Origin: Malaya genurostris
Lineage: Eukaryota; Arthropoda; Insecta; Diptera; Culicidae
DNA: 64,000 nucleotides
Assembly (NCBI RefSeq): GCF_030247185.1
Contig: NC_080571.1
Location: forward strand, 347,417,879 to 347,481,878
Direction of reading: 5' to 3'
Part shown: in pieces, positions 1 to 10,200 of the stretch
How positions within the stretch are numbered: the first letter of the stretch is position 1
Layout: each line of letters starts with the position of its first letter
Translations under genes and position numbers: made by a program
Notes under the pieces: model-generated
What the model was told of the DNA's origin: nothing
The model's input: only the letters and a program-made list of their open reading frames with translations
Database searches by the model: none

Positions 1-533
1 AAATCCGCACAAAAAAAAACTTCGTTTATCTGTCGATTCCAGAACTCTCGAAACTACTGCAGTGTACCACAAAATGGGCGACATAGAATAGCATTATAAT
101 TTCGTAGAGGTACGATGAACAAGAACTCATTGCGTGGTTATATACAAAATGCACTTGAAAAATTTAATATAATTGATCTTATTTATTATTTGTATGTTTT
201 TGCATCACATTTATTTATGGAAGAAAATCAGAACCTTTGACGCCGATAAACGTTTTTTCAATACCCAAGAGCAACTCAAACAAATAATAAGTTGTAGTAA
301 CCAAATGTTGAATTTCCATAGAAAAACCAAAACCACCCCGTTCAAATTCCACGATGGATTGGAAAGTTGCTTGTCGAAGTAAATTTAATATCTGTGTCAT
401 CCAAACCAATACCAAATAAAACTATTCAGCTATTGTGAAAAGAATGACATAATATGGTCTTTGTTTGATATTCTCTTCTGATCGGATAGAGCTGACGTAA
501 ACTGAACAAACTGTGCCAGTCCGGGTAAAACTA
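1..533. other. Intronic or intergenic sequence, no gene recognised
   Basis: AT-rich sequence left of the first hairpin MITE. Two overlapping open frames of about 65 codons on opposite strands (173-415) have no recognisable domain and the usual look of chance frames. If the GABA-B-R2 gene continues to the left, this stretch lies in its fourth intron. Confidence 0.4.
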
Positions 534-670
534 ATGGCGTTTTTCATTGAAAAACACTGGTGGCGTGGATCGCTCTGGTTTTGCACTTTCGAGCAGAAAT
601 GGCAATGAAACGCCGTCAGAATATTGCATTTCTGCTCGAAAGTGCCAGTGTTTTTCAATGAAAAACGGCA
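534..670. mobile_element. Hairpin MITE, copy 1 (TA target, partly deleted)
   Basis: This is a non-autonomous element made almost only of two inverted arms. It begins GGCGTTTTTCATTG after a TA (532-533) and ends with the complement before another TA (671-672). Near-identical arms occur in two further copies at 2615-2774 and 62683-62842. This copy is 137 bp, about 23 bp shorter than the other two, because its right arm has lost the segment containing the CCACGCCACC block. TA flanks and a fold-back structure fit a Tc1/mariner-mobilised MITE. No protein is encoded; the open frames across it are by-products of the palindrome. Confidence 0.8.
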
Positions 671-904
671 TAATACTCGTTTCACATACACCCTCACAGG
701 ACCTTTTTGGTTTGTTAATTGATCGCCTTGGACTGAAGGAAAATCCTCTCAAGGTAGCACACGATTCGGCCTAGTGAGCCCTGGATGCTCACTACGTCTA
801 ACCCGTCAAAGACCAGCGATTGTTCTCTGGCCTTGGAGCTTGGACCATAACCGCAAAGGAGGGACATACCCCTCCCGATACGGTCACTCCGGTATCGTCC
901 TGGG

Positions 905-1115
905 CCTGTCGATCTCCGTCAAAGAAGTCCTTTTGTGGAATTTGGCCTTTCAGTTTCAACAGACTTCGCAGCCGATTCTTAGTGTACAGAATCATTGCAT
1001 AGCAAGTACTATGGATCCTACTTACACTAAGAATCCTTCCAGGTCGGGGCTTGAACATACGACAACTGGCTTGTAAGACCAGCGTCCTATGCATTGAACC
1101 GCCAACCCGGGACAA
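905..1115 (-). mobile_element. Feilai-like tRNA-related SINE, minus orientation
   Basis: Read on the minus strand this starts with a tRNA-like head. A box-B-like GTTCAAGCCCC is followed by a body with the repeated phrase TTAGTGTAAGTAGGATCC and then CTAAGAATCGGCTGCGAAG. The body matches my recollection of the Feilai SINE family of Aedes. A second partial copy lies at 58245-58360. Sequence left of it (775-904) may be an unusual tail or a neighbouring insertion. Such SINEs are transcribed by RNA polymerase III and moved by LINE machinery. No clear target duplication was found. Confidence 0.65.
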
Positions 1116-1169
1116 CCTGATACTAACAAGCCTGAAATAGTTATCAGATCATGTACAAAATAAATGTTT

Positions 1170-1352
1170 TTTTGCGTTTGTCATATCGAAAGGCTATGCA
1201 ATCACTGTGAAAACCGACTTTTTAACCGAGGCCCGGTGGCCCGAATGTCAAATACCATTCGACTCAGCTCGACGAATTTAGTAAATGTGTGTATGTATGT
1301 TACAAAAATATGCACTTACTTTTCTCAAAAATGGCTGAACCGATTTTCACAA
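1170..1352 (-). repeat. Dispersed mosquito repeat (gtatatgacactcgg family), copy A
   Basis: The segment is the reverse complement of 36140-36345. Shared landmarks are a tract reading GTCGAATGGTATATGACA, a short self-complementary GGGCC core, AAAAGTCGGTTTTCACAG and a terminal CCTTTCTATA...GAAAGG hairpin. Other pieces are at 58935-59035 and 63590-63775. The family is non-coding. The ITmD37E element at 1357 is inserted directly beside it. Confidence 0.6.
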
Positions 1353-1356
1353 ACTA

Positions 1357-2612
1357 AAGACTGTCCCAGAAAGTATGGACGCAACCAAAAACCGCTGCCA
1401 TTTCGCAATGGTTAAGAATCTGTCAATTTTTATGGCTGCGTCCTGTTGTTTACACTTTTCTCTAACCACTTGTGCAGTTGTTTATTCGTTTTCATTAGTT
1501 TGTTTCGAATTGCGTGGACTTTCAGCAAAACAACGTCGAAAAATTGTGTACAAATGTTGCACAGAACGCGGACTGTCACTGAGAAAGATAGCAAAAATGG
1601 AAGGAGTCAGTGAAAAAGCCGTGCGAAATGCAATCAGGAAGTTCGGTGAGGATAACACATTTGAGGATAAACCGAAAACGGGTCGAAAAAAAGGTCATGC
1701 AAACCCTCAGTTGGATAAACGTATACTGAAGGCGTTCGAGCAAACGAAGGAGGTTTCAGCTCGGGATGTGGCCAAATGAGTGGGCACTTCGAAGTCAAAT
1801 CTTCTTCGTTCTAAAGAACGTTTGAATATTCGAACCTATAAGAAGCAGAAACAACCAAAACGTAGTCCGAAACAAGAAGCATCGATCAGACCGAGGGTTC
1901 GCAAGCTGTACAATACGATTCTTGCTGGAAATTTAAACTGCATAATCATGGACGACGAAACCTACATGAGACTCGATTACAAATCCTTGCCGGGACCACA
2001 ATATTAAACGGTGCTAGAAGGGCAAGTGTTAAACCAGTCCTAGACATCGATTGAAATTGAAAAATTTAGTAAGAAAGCTATGGTCTGGCAAGCAATTTGT
2101 AGCTGCGGTAAGATTTCGAAACCCTTCATCACGACTGCTTCAATGAACGGCAAAATTTACATCAAGGAATGTTTACAAAAACAACTTCTACCCATGATTC
2201 GAAGCCACAAGGATCCTGTTGTCTTCTGGCAAGATCTTGCTTCTTGCCACTACTCGATATCAACGGTAGAATAATGGTATACTGCCAAAAATGTCACTTT
2301 CGTCCCAAAAGACATGAATCCACCAAATTGCCCACAACATCGACCAATTGAGAAATTTTGGGCATTAACGAAGGCACATCTTAGGAAACATTGCTCGGCA
2401 GCTGAAACCATTAAACAGTTCGAAAAAGATTGGAAAAAGTGTCAAAACTTGTCGCCAAAAAGTCTGTATGGAATTTAATGAGGAACGTTCGCAAGAAGGT
2501 GCGCCATCTAGTCTACAATGGCTAAGTAGCAAATGTTGAGAATAATATTCGGTTGTTGTAGTCTAATAGTATCATATTTTATATTAATATCCATACTTTC
2601 TGAGACAGTCTT
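1357..2612 (+). mobile_element. ITmD37E-like Tc1/mariner transposon
   Basis: The 1,256-bp element is bounded by inverted repeats of about 25 bp (left AAGACTGTCCCAGAAAGTAT; right end complementary with one or two mismatches). Both ends are flanked by the TA dinucleotide (1355-1356 and 2613-2614), the target-site duplication of the IS630-Tc1-mariner superfamily. It contains one decayed transposase gene (next entry). Its right TA is shared with the start of the hairpin MITE at 2615, so one of the two inserted at the border of the other. Confidence 0.85.
1375..2490 (+). pseudogene. ITmD37E-like transposase pseudogene
   Basis: All recognisable transposase segments lie in one forward frame, broken by in-frame stops (1777-1779, 2005-2007, about 2041 and about 2272) rather than frameshifts. 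In order one sees a helix-turn-helix region with KAVRNAIRKFG, a basic linker, the first catalytic aspartate in IIMDDETY, the second in FWQDLASCHY and the glutamate in RPIEKFW, about 38 residues after the second aspartate. That spacing fits DD37E elements known from mosquitoes. The catalytic triad survives but no full-length protein can be made. The first methionine is uncertain; the helix-turn-helix begins near 1500. Confidence 0.8.
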
Positions 2613-2614
2613 TA

Positions 2615-2774
2615 ATGCCGTTTTTCATTGAAAAACACTGGTGGCGTGGATTGCTCTGGCTTTGCACTTTCGAGCAGAAATGTAATATTCTGACGGTGTT
2701 TCATTGCTATTTCTGCTCGAAAGTGTAAAACCAGCGCAATCCACGCCACCAGCGTTTTTCATTGAAAAACGCCA
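2615..2774. mobile_element. Hairpin MITE, copy 2 (complete)
   Basis: This 160-bp copy has two inverted arms of roughly 70 bp that pair almost perfectly around a short centre, giving a near-perfect hairpin. It is flanked by TA (2613-2614 and 2775-2776). It shares arms with 534-670 and 62683-62842. It has no coding capacity. Confidence 0.85.
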
Positions 2775-2776
2775 TA

Positions 2777-3250
2777 AGACTCAAATAAACGGTCTAATGG
2801 TCCCATAGCCTGCTATTGAATTTCATTTGGATCCAACTTCCGGTTCCGGAGTTACATGGTAATGGTTTTCTAAAAATTGCTAGAACATTTTATCCGGATC
2901 CGACTTCCAGTTCCGGAACTAAAGCGAGATAAGTGAAACATTACAAATTTCTTTGGTATTTTTTCACGAACGATGGTCAAAAACAGGTGCAAATCCCATA
3001 AACTGTCTGATAAATTCTTCTAGTTGGCACTACTGGTCCCTCCCTTTTCCTGTCCCGGATGCACCGAAACTGATGAAGAAAAACTCCAAAAATAGAATTC
3101 ACTTCGATTTGCCTGCGGTGCTTGAACCGATTTTCAATAATCTTGATTTGAATTAAAGCTCGTGTTCATGTGCTTCACTTAAGGCCATTTCACAGCGATT
3201 TCGGTCTTTAATATATTACTTGCATTGAGGTAGTCCTCCAAAAGTATAAT
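2777..3250. other. Non-coding, degenerate repeat motif
   Basis: No gene is recognised. Two diffuse copies of a motif around ATCCGACTTCC(A/G)GTTCCGG at about 2830 and 2900 resemble a dispersed mosquito repeat. Otherwise nothing could be supported. Confidence 0.4.
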
Positions 3251-3251
3251 A

Positions 3252-3405
3252 TTTCAATCCCAGAAAACCGGCATCATAATCTTTCCGGCACTCGAGCCGC
3301 TTCGAAGCACAACTTTAGTCCATTGTCGGGGGTAATCATTTTGTTTTCTGGTGTGTAATAATGGATCCATCCAAACATGTATTCGAAGTGAACTTGCGTT
3401 AGTCT
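3252..3405 (-). pseudogene. Mariner transposase fragment
   Basis: A short minus-strand frame ends in RSGSSAGKIMMPVFWD, which corresponds to the conserved SAGKVM.(S/T).FWD block of mariner (DD34D) transposases. The preceding HVWMDPLLHTRKQ is a decayed version of the block holding the first catalytic aspartate. Both flanking parts of the gene are missing and no inverted repeats are seen, so this is a relic inside the receptor intron. Confidence 0.6.
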
Positions 3406-3629
3406 TTTTAGTTAAAATGGATGTGGACGAAATGTGGTGTTTCAAAGCAACATACCGGAATCGTCTGAAACATGTCATGTTCAGACATTTCGATTCAAGC
3501 TATAATCAGAAAATCGATCAAGTGCATTGAATTTGTTATCCAAATGTTTTCAAATATTTTTCACTAAATAGTCTGAATATCGTTGAAACTTAAAAGCAAA
3601 GAACTTACACCGCTAACTCATTTACCTAC

Positions 3630-3695
3630 CTCGCAGAAAACCTTCGCTGCAATTTCGTGCGAGAAACTTCCGATGATCACCCGTATGTCCTTGTC
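3630..3695 (-). CDS. GABA-B-R2: GABA-B-R2 coding exon 4 (short)
   Basis: This 22-codon exon begins DKDIRVIIGSFSHE and ends KVFCE. It lies between a pyrimidine-rich acceptor (TTCTTTGCAG) and a consensus donor GAG|GTAGGT. Its translation continues the lobe-2 strand IIIGSF typical of GABA-B receptors. Phase 0 on both sides supports direct joining to exon 3. Confidence 0.88.
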
Positions 3696-5181
3696 CTGCA
3701 AAGAAGTACAATCAAATGATCAAACCATCCATCAAACCTAGCGTCGATCAGTGAAATTGCTCAAAGCCGAATATGCTAGAAAAAAAAAACAGAAAGCAAC
3801 CAAGCAAGCAAATGCACTTTCGAATGCAGAAAGGTGATCTTACCTATACACATGGAGTCATCACCGTCATTGAAGAATCAACGGAAACGACAGGCTCTAG
3901 GGGTCTACTGAAAGAGTGGTATATCTAGGGGACTAGGGTTTGGGACAAATCTACGTGCACTTGTTTACAGTGCTCATACTGTGTGAGCTAGGTTTCGGGG
4001 TGGGAAATCGGATCAGACTAGTTATGGGGCAGTTCCGAAAACACACAATACCCGTAGCAACTTCAGTTGTTCCTTGAAATCGGTCTCGGCGAAGGAAATT
4101 GTCGCGGCGCACGTAATATTGGCACGTTCCAGCTCGGTCACCAGATCATTGATGGCCAACGAATGTCCCTCCTCGTTCTCGGAAAAAGTAGCGACCGTGT
4201 CCCAGCCAAAATACTTAATAAAGGCTATCCGTGCCAGGTTGTGTGACGAATCGGGTGCGACTGTTCGATAGAACAGTGGGAACTCACTACGATCACTGAG
4301 CGCAGGAGATGTGGAACCGAACGATACCTGAAAGGTGAATATCACATTTTAGCCGATTTGTTCATTAAAAAAAACGATAAAACGATTGCTCACCTGCACA
4401 ATATTCCAATACGGTACTATTTTTGCTAAACTCTCTGTGACTTCGGAGCACGCCGAACCCAGCACCATAATAATGCGCTTTTCTTGATACGTGTATAATG
4501 CGTGAAAGAATCGATCAATGCCAACACCGGGATCGCACTGAAAAGTGTCAACGAAAATTCGATTAACCAAGCTTCCTCCCTAGTTTTTCAATCAAAGTAG
4601 TCGCGTGGTAGTTTTTGAATTGATTTGAAAACTACAATCATTGTGAGTAAACAATGTTCGAGGTCAATCTCATTATTTTACAATAACGAGAAACGTGCAC
4701 ACAGGGAATTATCAATTTTCATTCTACAAACCTTGGTATCATTGGTCAACAATTTCAAAGTGTATCCCAGCAGCAACCCCCTTCGATTGATGTGTTGTAC
4801 GGCCAGCTGTGCGGCCGCCAGTTCACTGTAGCCTTCCTTCCGCACTCCATGGCGGGTGCTCAGTTCGAACAATCCCAGTATCGACACCTCGCGCATCCTC
4901 CTGGACCCACCGGATGCCGGTCTCGTCCGCTCAAAAGCCGTATTGATGGAATTTCTGTTCAAAACCTTGGTTTCGTTTACCAGCAGCACTGATTTATCTA
5001 TACTTCTCAGGATTCTGCTTTTCACCGCAAATCCCGGTGCATGTGAGTAGTTTTCAAAGTTCATCCCCGACAACGACGAGGACGACGACGACGACGACGA
5101 AGACGGCACAACCGGAACGGAAAGCAAACCCGGCAAAAGCTCCCGAAACCACATCAATATCACGGCTACTCGCAGCAGCAT
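3630..5181 (-). CDS. GABA-B-R2: Metabotropic GABA-B receptor subunit 2, 5' coding part (4 exons)
   Basis: Subunit 2 of the class C G-protein-coupled receptor for GABA forms an obligate heterodimer with subunit 1 at the neuronal plasma membrane and couples to Gi/o. Four exons join in phase 0 without a stop: 5181-4732, 4537-4394, 4327-4052 and 3695-3630, with introns of 194, 66 and 356 bp, all GT-AG. The 312 codons give a signal peptide (MLLRVAVILMWF start), a serine tract, and the first part of the Venus-flytrap ligand-binding domain, including SILGLFELSTRHG, GSACSEVTESLAK and FGSTSPALSDR, the last nearly identical across insect GABA-B-R2. The ATG is supported by an in-frame TAA eight codons upstream and a favourable AACAATG context. 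The rest, including seven transmembrane helices, must lie left of the window. Subunit 1 and glutamate receptors were considered; the NDTK/CDPGVG and TVAPDSSHN segments favour subunit 2. Confidence 0.93.
4052..4327 (-). CDS. GABA-B-R2: GABA-B-R2 coding exon 3
   Basis: This 92-codon exon starts VSFGSTSPALSDR after CCTTTCAG and ends KEQLKLLR before GTATTG. It spans the hinge and the start of the second lobe of the ligand-binding domain (ARIAFIKYFGWDTVATF). The phase is 0. Confidence 0.9.
4394..4537 (-). CDS. GABA-B-R2: GABA-B-R2 coding exon 2
   Basis: This 48-codon exon is bounded by CTTTTCAG and GTGAGC. It begins CDPGVGIDRFFHALYT and ends PYWNIVQ, part of the first lobe of the periplasmic-binding-protein-like ligand domain. 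The phase is 0 on both sides. Confidence 0.9.
4732..5181 (-). CDS. GABA-B-R2: GABA-B-R2 coding exon 1
   Basis: The exon holds 150 codons: a hydrophobic signal peptide of about 25 residues, a run of ten serines encoded by a TCG microsatellite (plus strand GAC repeats near 5070-5100), a variable linker, and the start of the ligand-binding lobe (EGYSELAAAQLAVQHINRR). It ends NDTK followed by a GT donor at 4731-4730. The serine tract may vary in length between individuals because the repeat is pure. Confidence 0.9.
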
Positions 5182-6249
5182 TGTTCCCAAAACAGATTCA
5201 CCTTACGTCTTTTGACTAACTGATTAGGAACTACAACTACAACTTTAAATTGATCCTTTTTTTTTTCAAGTGTGGCAATTTTCATTCATCTTCCATCTGT
5301 AAATTTAGCGCCAAGAAAAAGCTAGCTTTCGCAAAAAATTTGCGAGCATCAAATGAGAGAAAATCGGAGAGTAAATAAATATGGCCCGAGAAAACACGTG
5401 CACTCCGTTCTCAGCAGTGCCAACGACCCGACTATCCTCATCGTAGTAACCCTTTTTTCTCTATGGAGATACCGCACCCATTGTCTTCTGCAGTCGGTAG
5501 AAATCCAGCCTACTGCAAGAAACAATGAAACAAAGAAAATCCTCCCAAATTGCTCTTTATCTGCGAAAACTCGGACCAAAACGTGACACACCCAAAAGGA
5601 CTGCACGTGGAATGTATGTCACAGTAAATATTGAAACATCCTCCGCAGGGGGTACGCTGAAAGCTGGAAGGTGGAAGGTGGTGGATGACAATATGATAGG
5701 GATTTCTATCGATGAACGGGAGCACGCACAATATATCTAGAACGGATGGCAGCAATCTATTGTTTTCAGCTGCAAACGGTTCATAACGTCAAGAGTAGAA
5801 GAACGGGAAATACCAAGCAGTATGCATTGAAAGTTGAGTTCTCAACCACCCACCCCCCCAGGGGGGTGAAAGCATTATCCGCTTGTGTAGGCAACAGTAA
5901 ACTCGGTTCGACTACGTTTTGCAATTATTTCTGGGAAATCCATCCCGGCAGGTCGAGTATGACGTTGAATACAGGCGTAATTAGTCCATATTACAATTGA
6001 AAATCGTTCGATGATTGGTATTTGGATTGATATCGCAAATGGGACTGGGAGTGATGCCAGGGAAATAATTTATAAATAATGTTCTATTCAACATGTGGTT
6101 AGCGAACTGGAAGCCGAATATAGTGCAGATCCAACAAATCTAATTTACTATATTTGATTTGTTATGACGTATTAAGTCGCTTTGAACTTAGTTTATCTAA
6201 TCATCCGTGTTCAAAGAACTATCCGATTTAAAAATAATGAAAAATCTAA
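5182..6249. other. 5' flank of GABA-B-R2, no further gene recognised
   Basis: On the minus strand this is upstream of the receptor start codon and probably contains 5' UTR and proximal promoter or an upstream intron. I see no clear TATA box or upstream exon. Open frames between 5350 and 6000 overlap on both strands and have no recognisable domain. Confidence 0.4.
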
Positions 6250-6335
6250 TCCAGAGATGGAACTCGAACCCACAACAACTTCCAGTCGGATAAATTTGGT
6301 TTACCTAGTGAACTGTCAGTAACTCAGGCTTACGT
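6250..6335 (-). mobile_element. tRNA-like SINE head, degraded
   Basis: On the minus strand the segment reads with a good RNA polymerase III box B, GGGTTCGAGTTCC, about 50 bases after a TGACAGTTCACTAGG stretch that may be a decayed box A. The span resembles the tRNA-derived head of an insect SINE. It does not fold convincingly as a complete tRNA, so I do not call a tRNA gene. Confidence 0.4.
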
Positions 6336-7296
6336 TCATGTTTGGACTAATCGGAACTAGTTTTTAATCGCTAACAAACTAAAAATCGTTATGTATAAAA
6401 TAATGTTAGAAAAAACGTGTGTAGCAAGCTGTTCTTTGGTACACCCAAACCATCGTTTCGATCGTTACCTCTTTTTACGTAACTTGTGTCGTTTAGAATT
6501 CCAAGATAGCGAGCTTCGGTTTATCGATGTTCCTTGATACCCCTTACAATACACTGAAGTCTCTTTTTTGCGCGGGAGATACGTATCGCGCAAAAAAAAC
6601 CACGTAACTTCGGAAATTCGCTTAAAAAAGTACGGGTGTGTAATGTCAGAGACATAACTGGATGTCGTGAATACGAATATGACACACTTTATTTATGCTT
6701 CCCAATTCGAATTGGTAGTTCATCGATTGTTTGAATTGTGCAACTTTCCCCTCTTTCATTACTAGAAATTTAAACGATGCGCCTAGACTAAATTACAGAT
6801 TAGTTACATTAAACATTCTGAAACGCACTTAAATACTATGAAATAAGCAGTATAGTTCTTTATAATAAAAAAATGGTGACGATTTGAGTTAGTTCAGCAC
6901 GCAGACTCTGATTTCTAAACCCATATTCCAGAACTAAGCTCTAAAACATGAAGACGATTTTTCGCCATGACTACCAGAATGGGTTTTATAGAGTACAGTA
7001 AAGTAAATTTCCGCATAATTCTTTAGGAGTATTATTATGGTTCTAAAAAGAACCGAATAGAAGAAGTCTGGAATAAATAACTGGATCCTGAGTTCAAGAA
7101 CTAAATTTAGAACCAATAACAGACTCAGAATCCAGTTTCAATTCTAGAATTGCAAGTTCGAAACTCAAATTAGTTCCGGAATACAGTTCCAGAATCCAGT
7201 TTCAGCACACAGGCTCTGAATTCTAAACCTATATTGCGGAACTAAAATCTGAAAATTGAACTTCTCGTTACGACTACCGAAAACCAAATGATGGCA
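6336..7296. repeat. Degenerate repeats and a small hairpin
   Basis: No gene is seen. 6450-6545 carries part of the dispersed family rich in CGTAAAAA and the TTTATCGATGTTCCTTGATACC phrase also seen near 16050, 16800 and 20900. A perfect short inverted repeat TTTTTTGCGCG...CGCGCAAAAAA lies at 6566-6596. 6900-7250 is a diffuse tandem of motifs around CAGAATCCAGTTTC, like 45760-46140. Confidence 0.5.
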
Positions 7297-10200
7297 GGTG
7301 CTCTCTCCGTCGCTGATGGTTTAACTCCCACGATGGCAGTCTGGTCGCCTTGAAGGCCAGCAAGCGAATGAAAATTGCTACCTGAGCGTTTGAGGTTTTA
7401 ACCACGCAAAAGGTGCTCTCTCCGTCGCTGCTGGTTGATGGTTTAACTCTCGCGATGGCAGTCTGGTCGCCTTGAAGGCCAGCAAGCGAATGAAAGTTGC
7501 TACCTGAGCGTTTGAGGTTTTAACCACGCAAAAGGTGCTCTCTCCGTCGCTGCTGGTTGATGGTTTAACTCTCGCGATGGCAGTCTGGTCGCCTTGAAGG
7601 CCAGCAAGCGAATGAAAGTTGCTACCTGAGCGTTTGAGGTTTTAACCACGCAGAAGGCGCTCTCTCCGTCGCTGCTGGTTGATGGTTTAACTCTCGCGAT
7701 GGCAGTCTGGTCGCCTTGAAGGCCAGCAAGCGAATGAAAGTTGCTACCTGAGCGTTTGAGGTTTTAACCACGCAAAAGGTGCTCTCTCCGTCGCTGCTGG
7801 TTGATGGTTTAACTCTCGCGATGGCAGTCTGGTCGCCTTGAAGGCCAGCAAGCGAATGAAAGTTGCTACCTGAGCGTTTGAGGTTTTAACCACGCAAAAG
7901 GTGCTCTCTCCGTCGCTGCTGGTTGATGGTTTAACTCTCGCGATGGCAGTCTGGTCGCCTTGAAGGCCAGCAAGCGAATGAAAGTTGCTACCTGAGCGTT
8001 TGAGGTTTTAACCACGCAGAAGGCGCTCTCTCCGTCGCTGCTGGTTGATGGTTTAACTCTCGCGATGGCAGTCTGGTCGCCTTGAAGGCCAGCAAGCGAA
8101 TGAAAGTTGCTACCTGAGCGTTTGAGGTTTTAACCACGCAAAAGGTGCTCTCTCCGTCGCTGCTGGTTGATGGTTTAACTCTCGCGATGGCAGTCTGGTC
8201 GCCTTGAAGGCCAGCAAGCGAATGAAAGTTGCTACCTGAGCGTTTGAGGTTTTAACCACGCAGAAGGCGCTCTCTCCGTCGCTGCTGGTTGATGGTTTAA
8301 CTCTCGCGATGGCAGTCTGGTCGCCTTAAAGGCCAGCAAGCGAATGAAAATTGCTACCTGAGCGTTTGAGGTTTTAACCACGCAAAAGGTGCTCTCTCCG
8401 TCGCTGCTGGTTGATGGTTTAACTCTCGCGATGGCAGTCTGGTCGCCTTGAAGGCCAGCAAGCGAATGAAAGTTGCTACCTGAGCGTTTGAGGTTTTAAC
8501 CACGCAAAAGGTGCTCTCTCCGTCGCTGCTGGTTGATGGTTTAACTCTCGCGATGGCAGTCTGGTCGCCTTGAAGGCCAGCAAGCGAATGAAAGTTGCTA
8601 CCTGAGCGTTTGAGGTTTTAACCACGCAGAAGGCGCTCTCTCCGTCGCTGCTGGTTGATGGTTTAACTCTCGCGATGGCAGTCTGGTCGCCTTGAAGGCC
8701 AGCAAGCGAATGAAAGTTGCTACCTGAGCGTTTGAGGTTTTAACCACGCAAAAGGTGCTCTCTCCGTCGCTGCTGGTTGATGGTTTAACTCTCGCGATGG
8801 CAGTCTGGTCGCCTTGAAGGCCAGCAAGCGAATGAAAGTTGCTACCTGAGCGTTTGAGGTTTTAACCACGCAAAAGGTGCTCTCTCCGTCGCTGCTGGTT
8901 GATGGTTTAACTCTCGCGATGGCAGTCTGGTCGCCTTGAAGGCCAGCAAGCGAATGAAAGTTGCTACCTGAGCGTTTGAGGTTTTAACCACGCAGAAGGC
9001 GCTCTCTCCGTCGCTGCTGGTTGATGGTTTAACTCTCGCGATGGCAGTCTGGTCGCCTTGAAGGCCAGCAAGCGAATGAAAGTTGCTACCTGAGCGTTTG
9101 AGGTTTTAACCACGCAGAAGGCGCTCTCTCCGTCGCTGCTGGTTGATGGTTTAACTCTCGCGATGGCAGTCTGGTCGCCTTGAAGGCCAGCAAGCGAATG
9201 AAAGTTGCTACCTGAGCGTTTGAGGTTTTAACCACGCAGAAGGCGCTCTCTCCGTCGCTGCTGGTTGATGGTTTAACTCTCGCGATGGCAGTCTGCTCGC
9301 CTTGAAGGCCAGCAAGCGAATGAAAGTTGCTACCTGAGCGTTTGAGGTTTTAACCACGCAGAAGGCGCTCTCTCCGTCGCTGCTGGTTGATGGTTTAACT
9401 CTCGCGATGGCAGTCTGGTCGCCTTGAAGGCCAGCAAGCGAATGAAAGTTGCTACCTGAGCGTTTGAGGTTTTAACCACGCAAAAGGTGCTCTCTCCGTC
9501 GCTGCTGGTTGATGGTTTAACTCTCGCGATGGCAGTCTGCTCGCCTTGAAGGCCAGCAAGCGAATGAAAGTTGCTACCTGAGCGTTTGAGGTTTTAACCA
9601 CGCAGAAGGCGCTCTCTCCGTCGCTGCTGGTTGATGGTTTAACTCTCGCGATGGCAGTCTGGTCGCCTTGAAGGCCAGCAAGCGAATGAAAGTTGCTACC
9701 TGAGCGTTTGAGGTTTTAACCACGCAAAAGGTGCTCTCTCCGTCGCTGCTGGTTGATGGTTTAACTCTCGCGATGGCAGTCTGCTCGCCTTGAAGGCCAG
9801 CAAGCGAATGAAAGTTGCTACCTGAGCGTTTGAGGTTTTAACCACGCAGAAGGCGCTCTCTCCGTCGCTGCTGGTTGATGGTTTAACTCTCGCGATGGCA
9901 GTCTGGTCGCCTTGAAGGCCAGCAAGCGAATGAAAGTTGCTACCTGAGCGTTTGAGGTTTTAACCACGCAGAAGGCGCTCTCTCCGTCGCTGCTGGTTGA
10001 TGGTTTAACTCTCGCGATGGCAGTCTGCTCGCCTTGAAGGCCAGCAAGCGAATGAAAGTTGCTACCTGAGCGTTTGAGGTTTTAACCACGCAGAAGGCGC
10101 TCTCTCCGTCGCTGCTGGTTGATGGTTTAACTCTCGCGATGGCAGTCTGGTCGCCTTAAAGGCCAGCAAGCGAATGAAAATTGCTACCTGAGCGTTTGAG

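Noticed and set aside
1..3629. Further GABA-B-R2 exons to the left of exon 4
   Set aside because: No minus-strand segment matching the second lobe or transmembrane helices was found; the stretch is transposon-filled intron.
5179..5190. Upstream TTG (5190-5188) as GABA-B-R2 start
   Set aside because: Eukaryotic initiation and context favour the ATG at 5181-5179; the extra three residues need a non-AUG start.
6250..6335. Genuine tRNA gene
   Set aside because: Box B is good, but box A and the cloverleaf pairings are not convincing; a SINE head explains it better. The same applies to 53245-53356 and 50340-50405.
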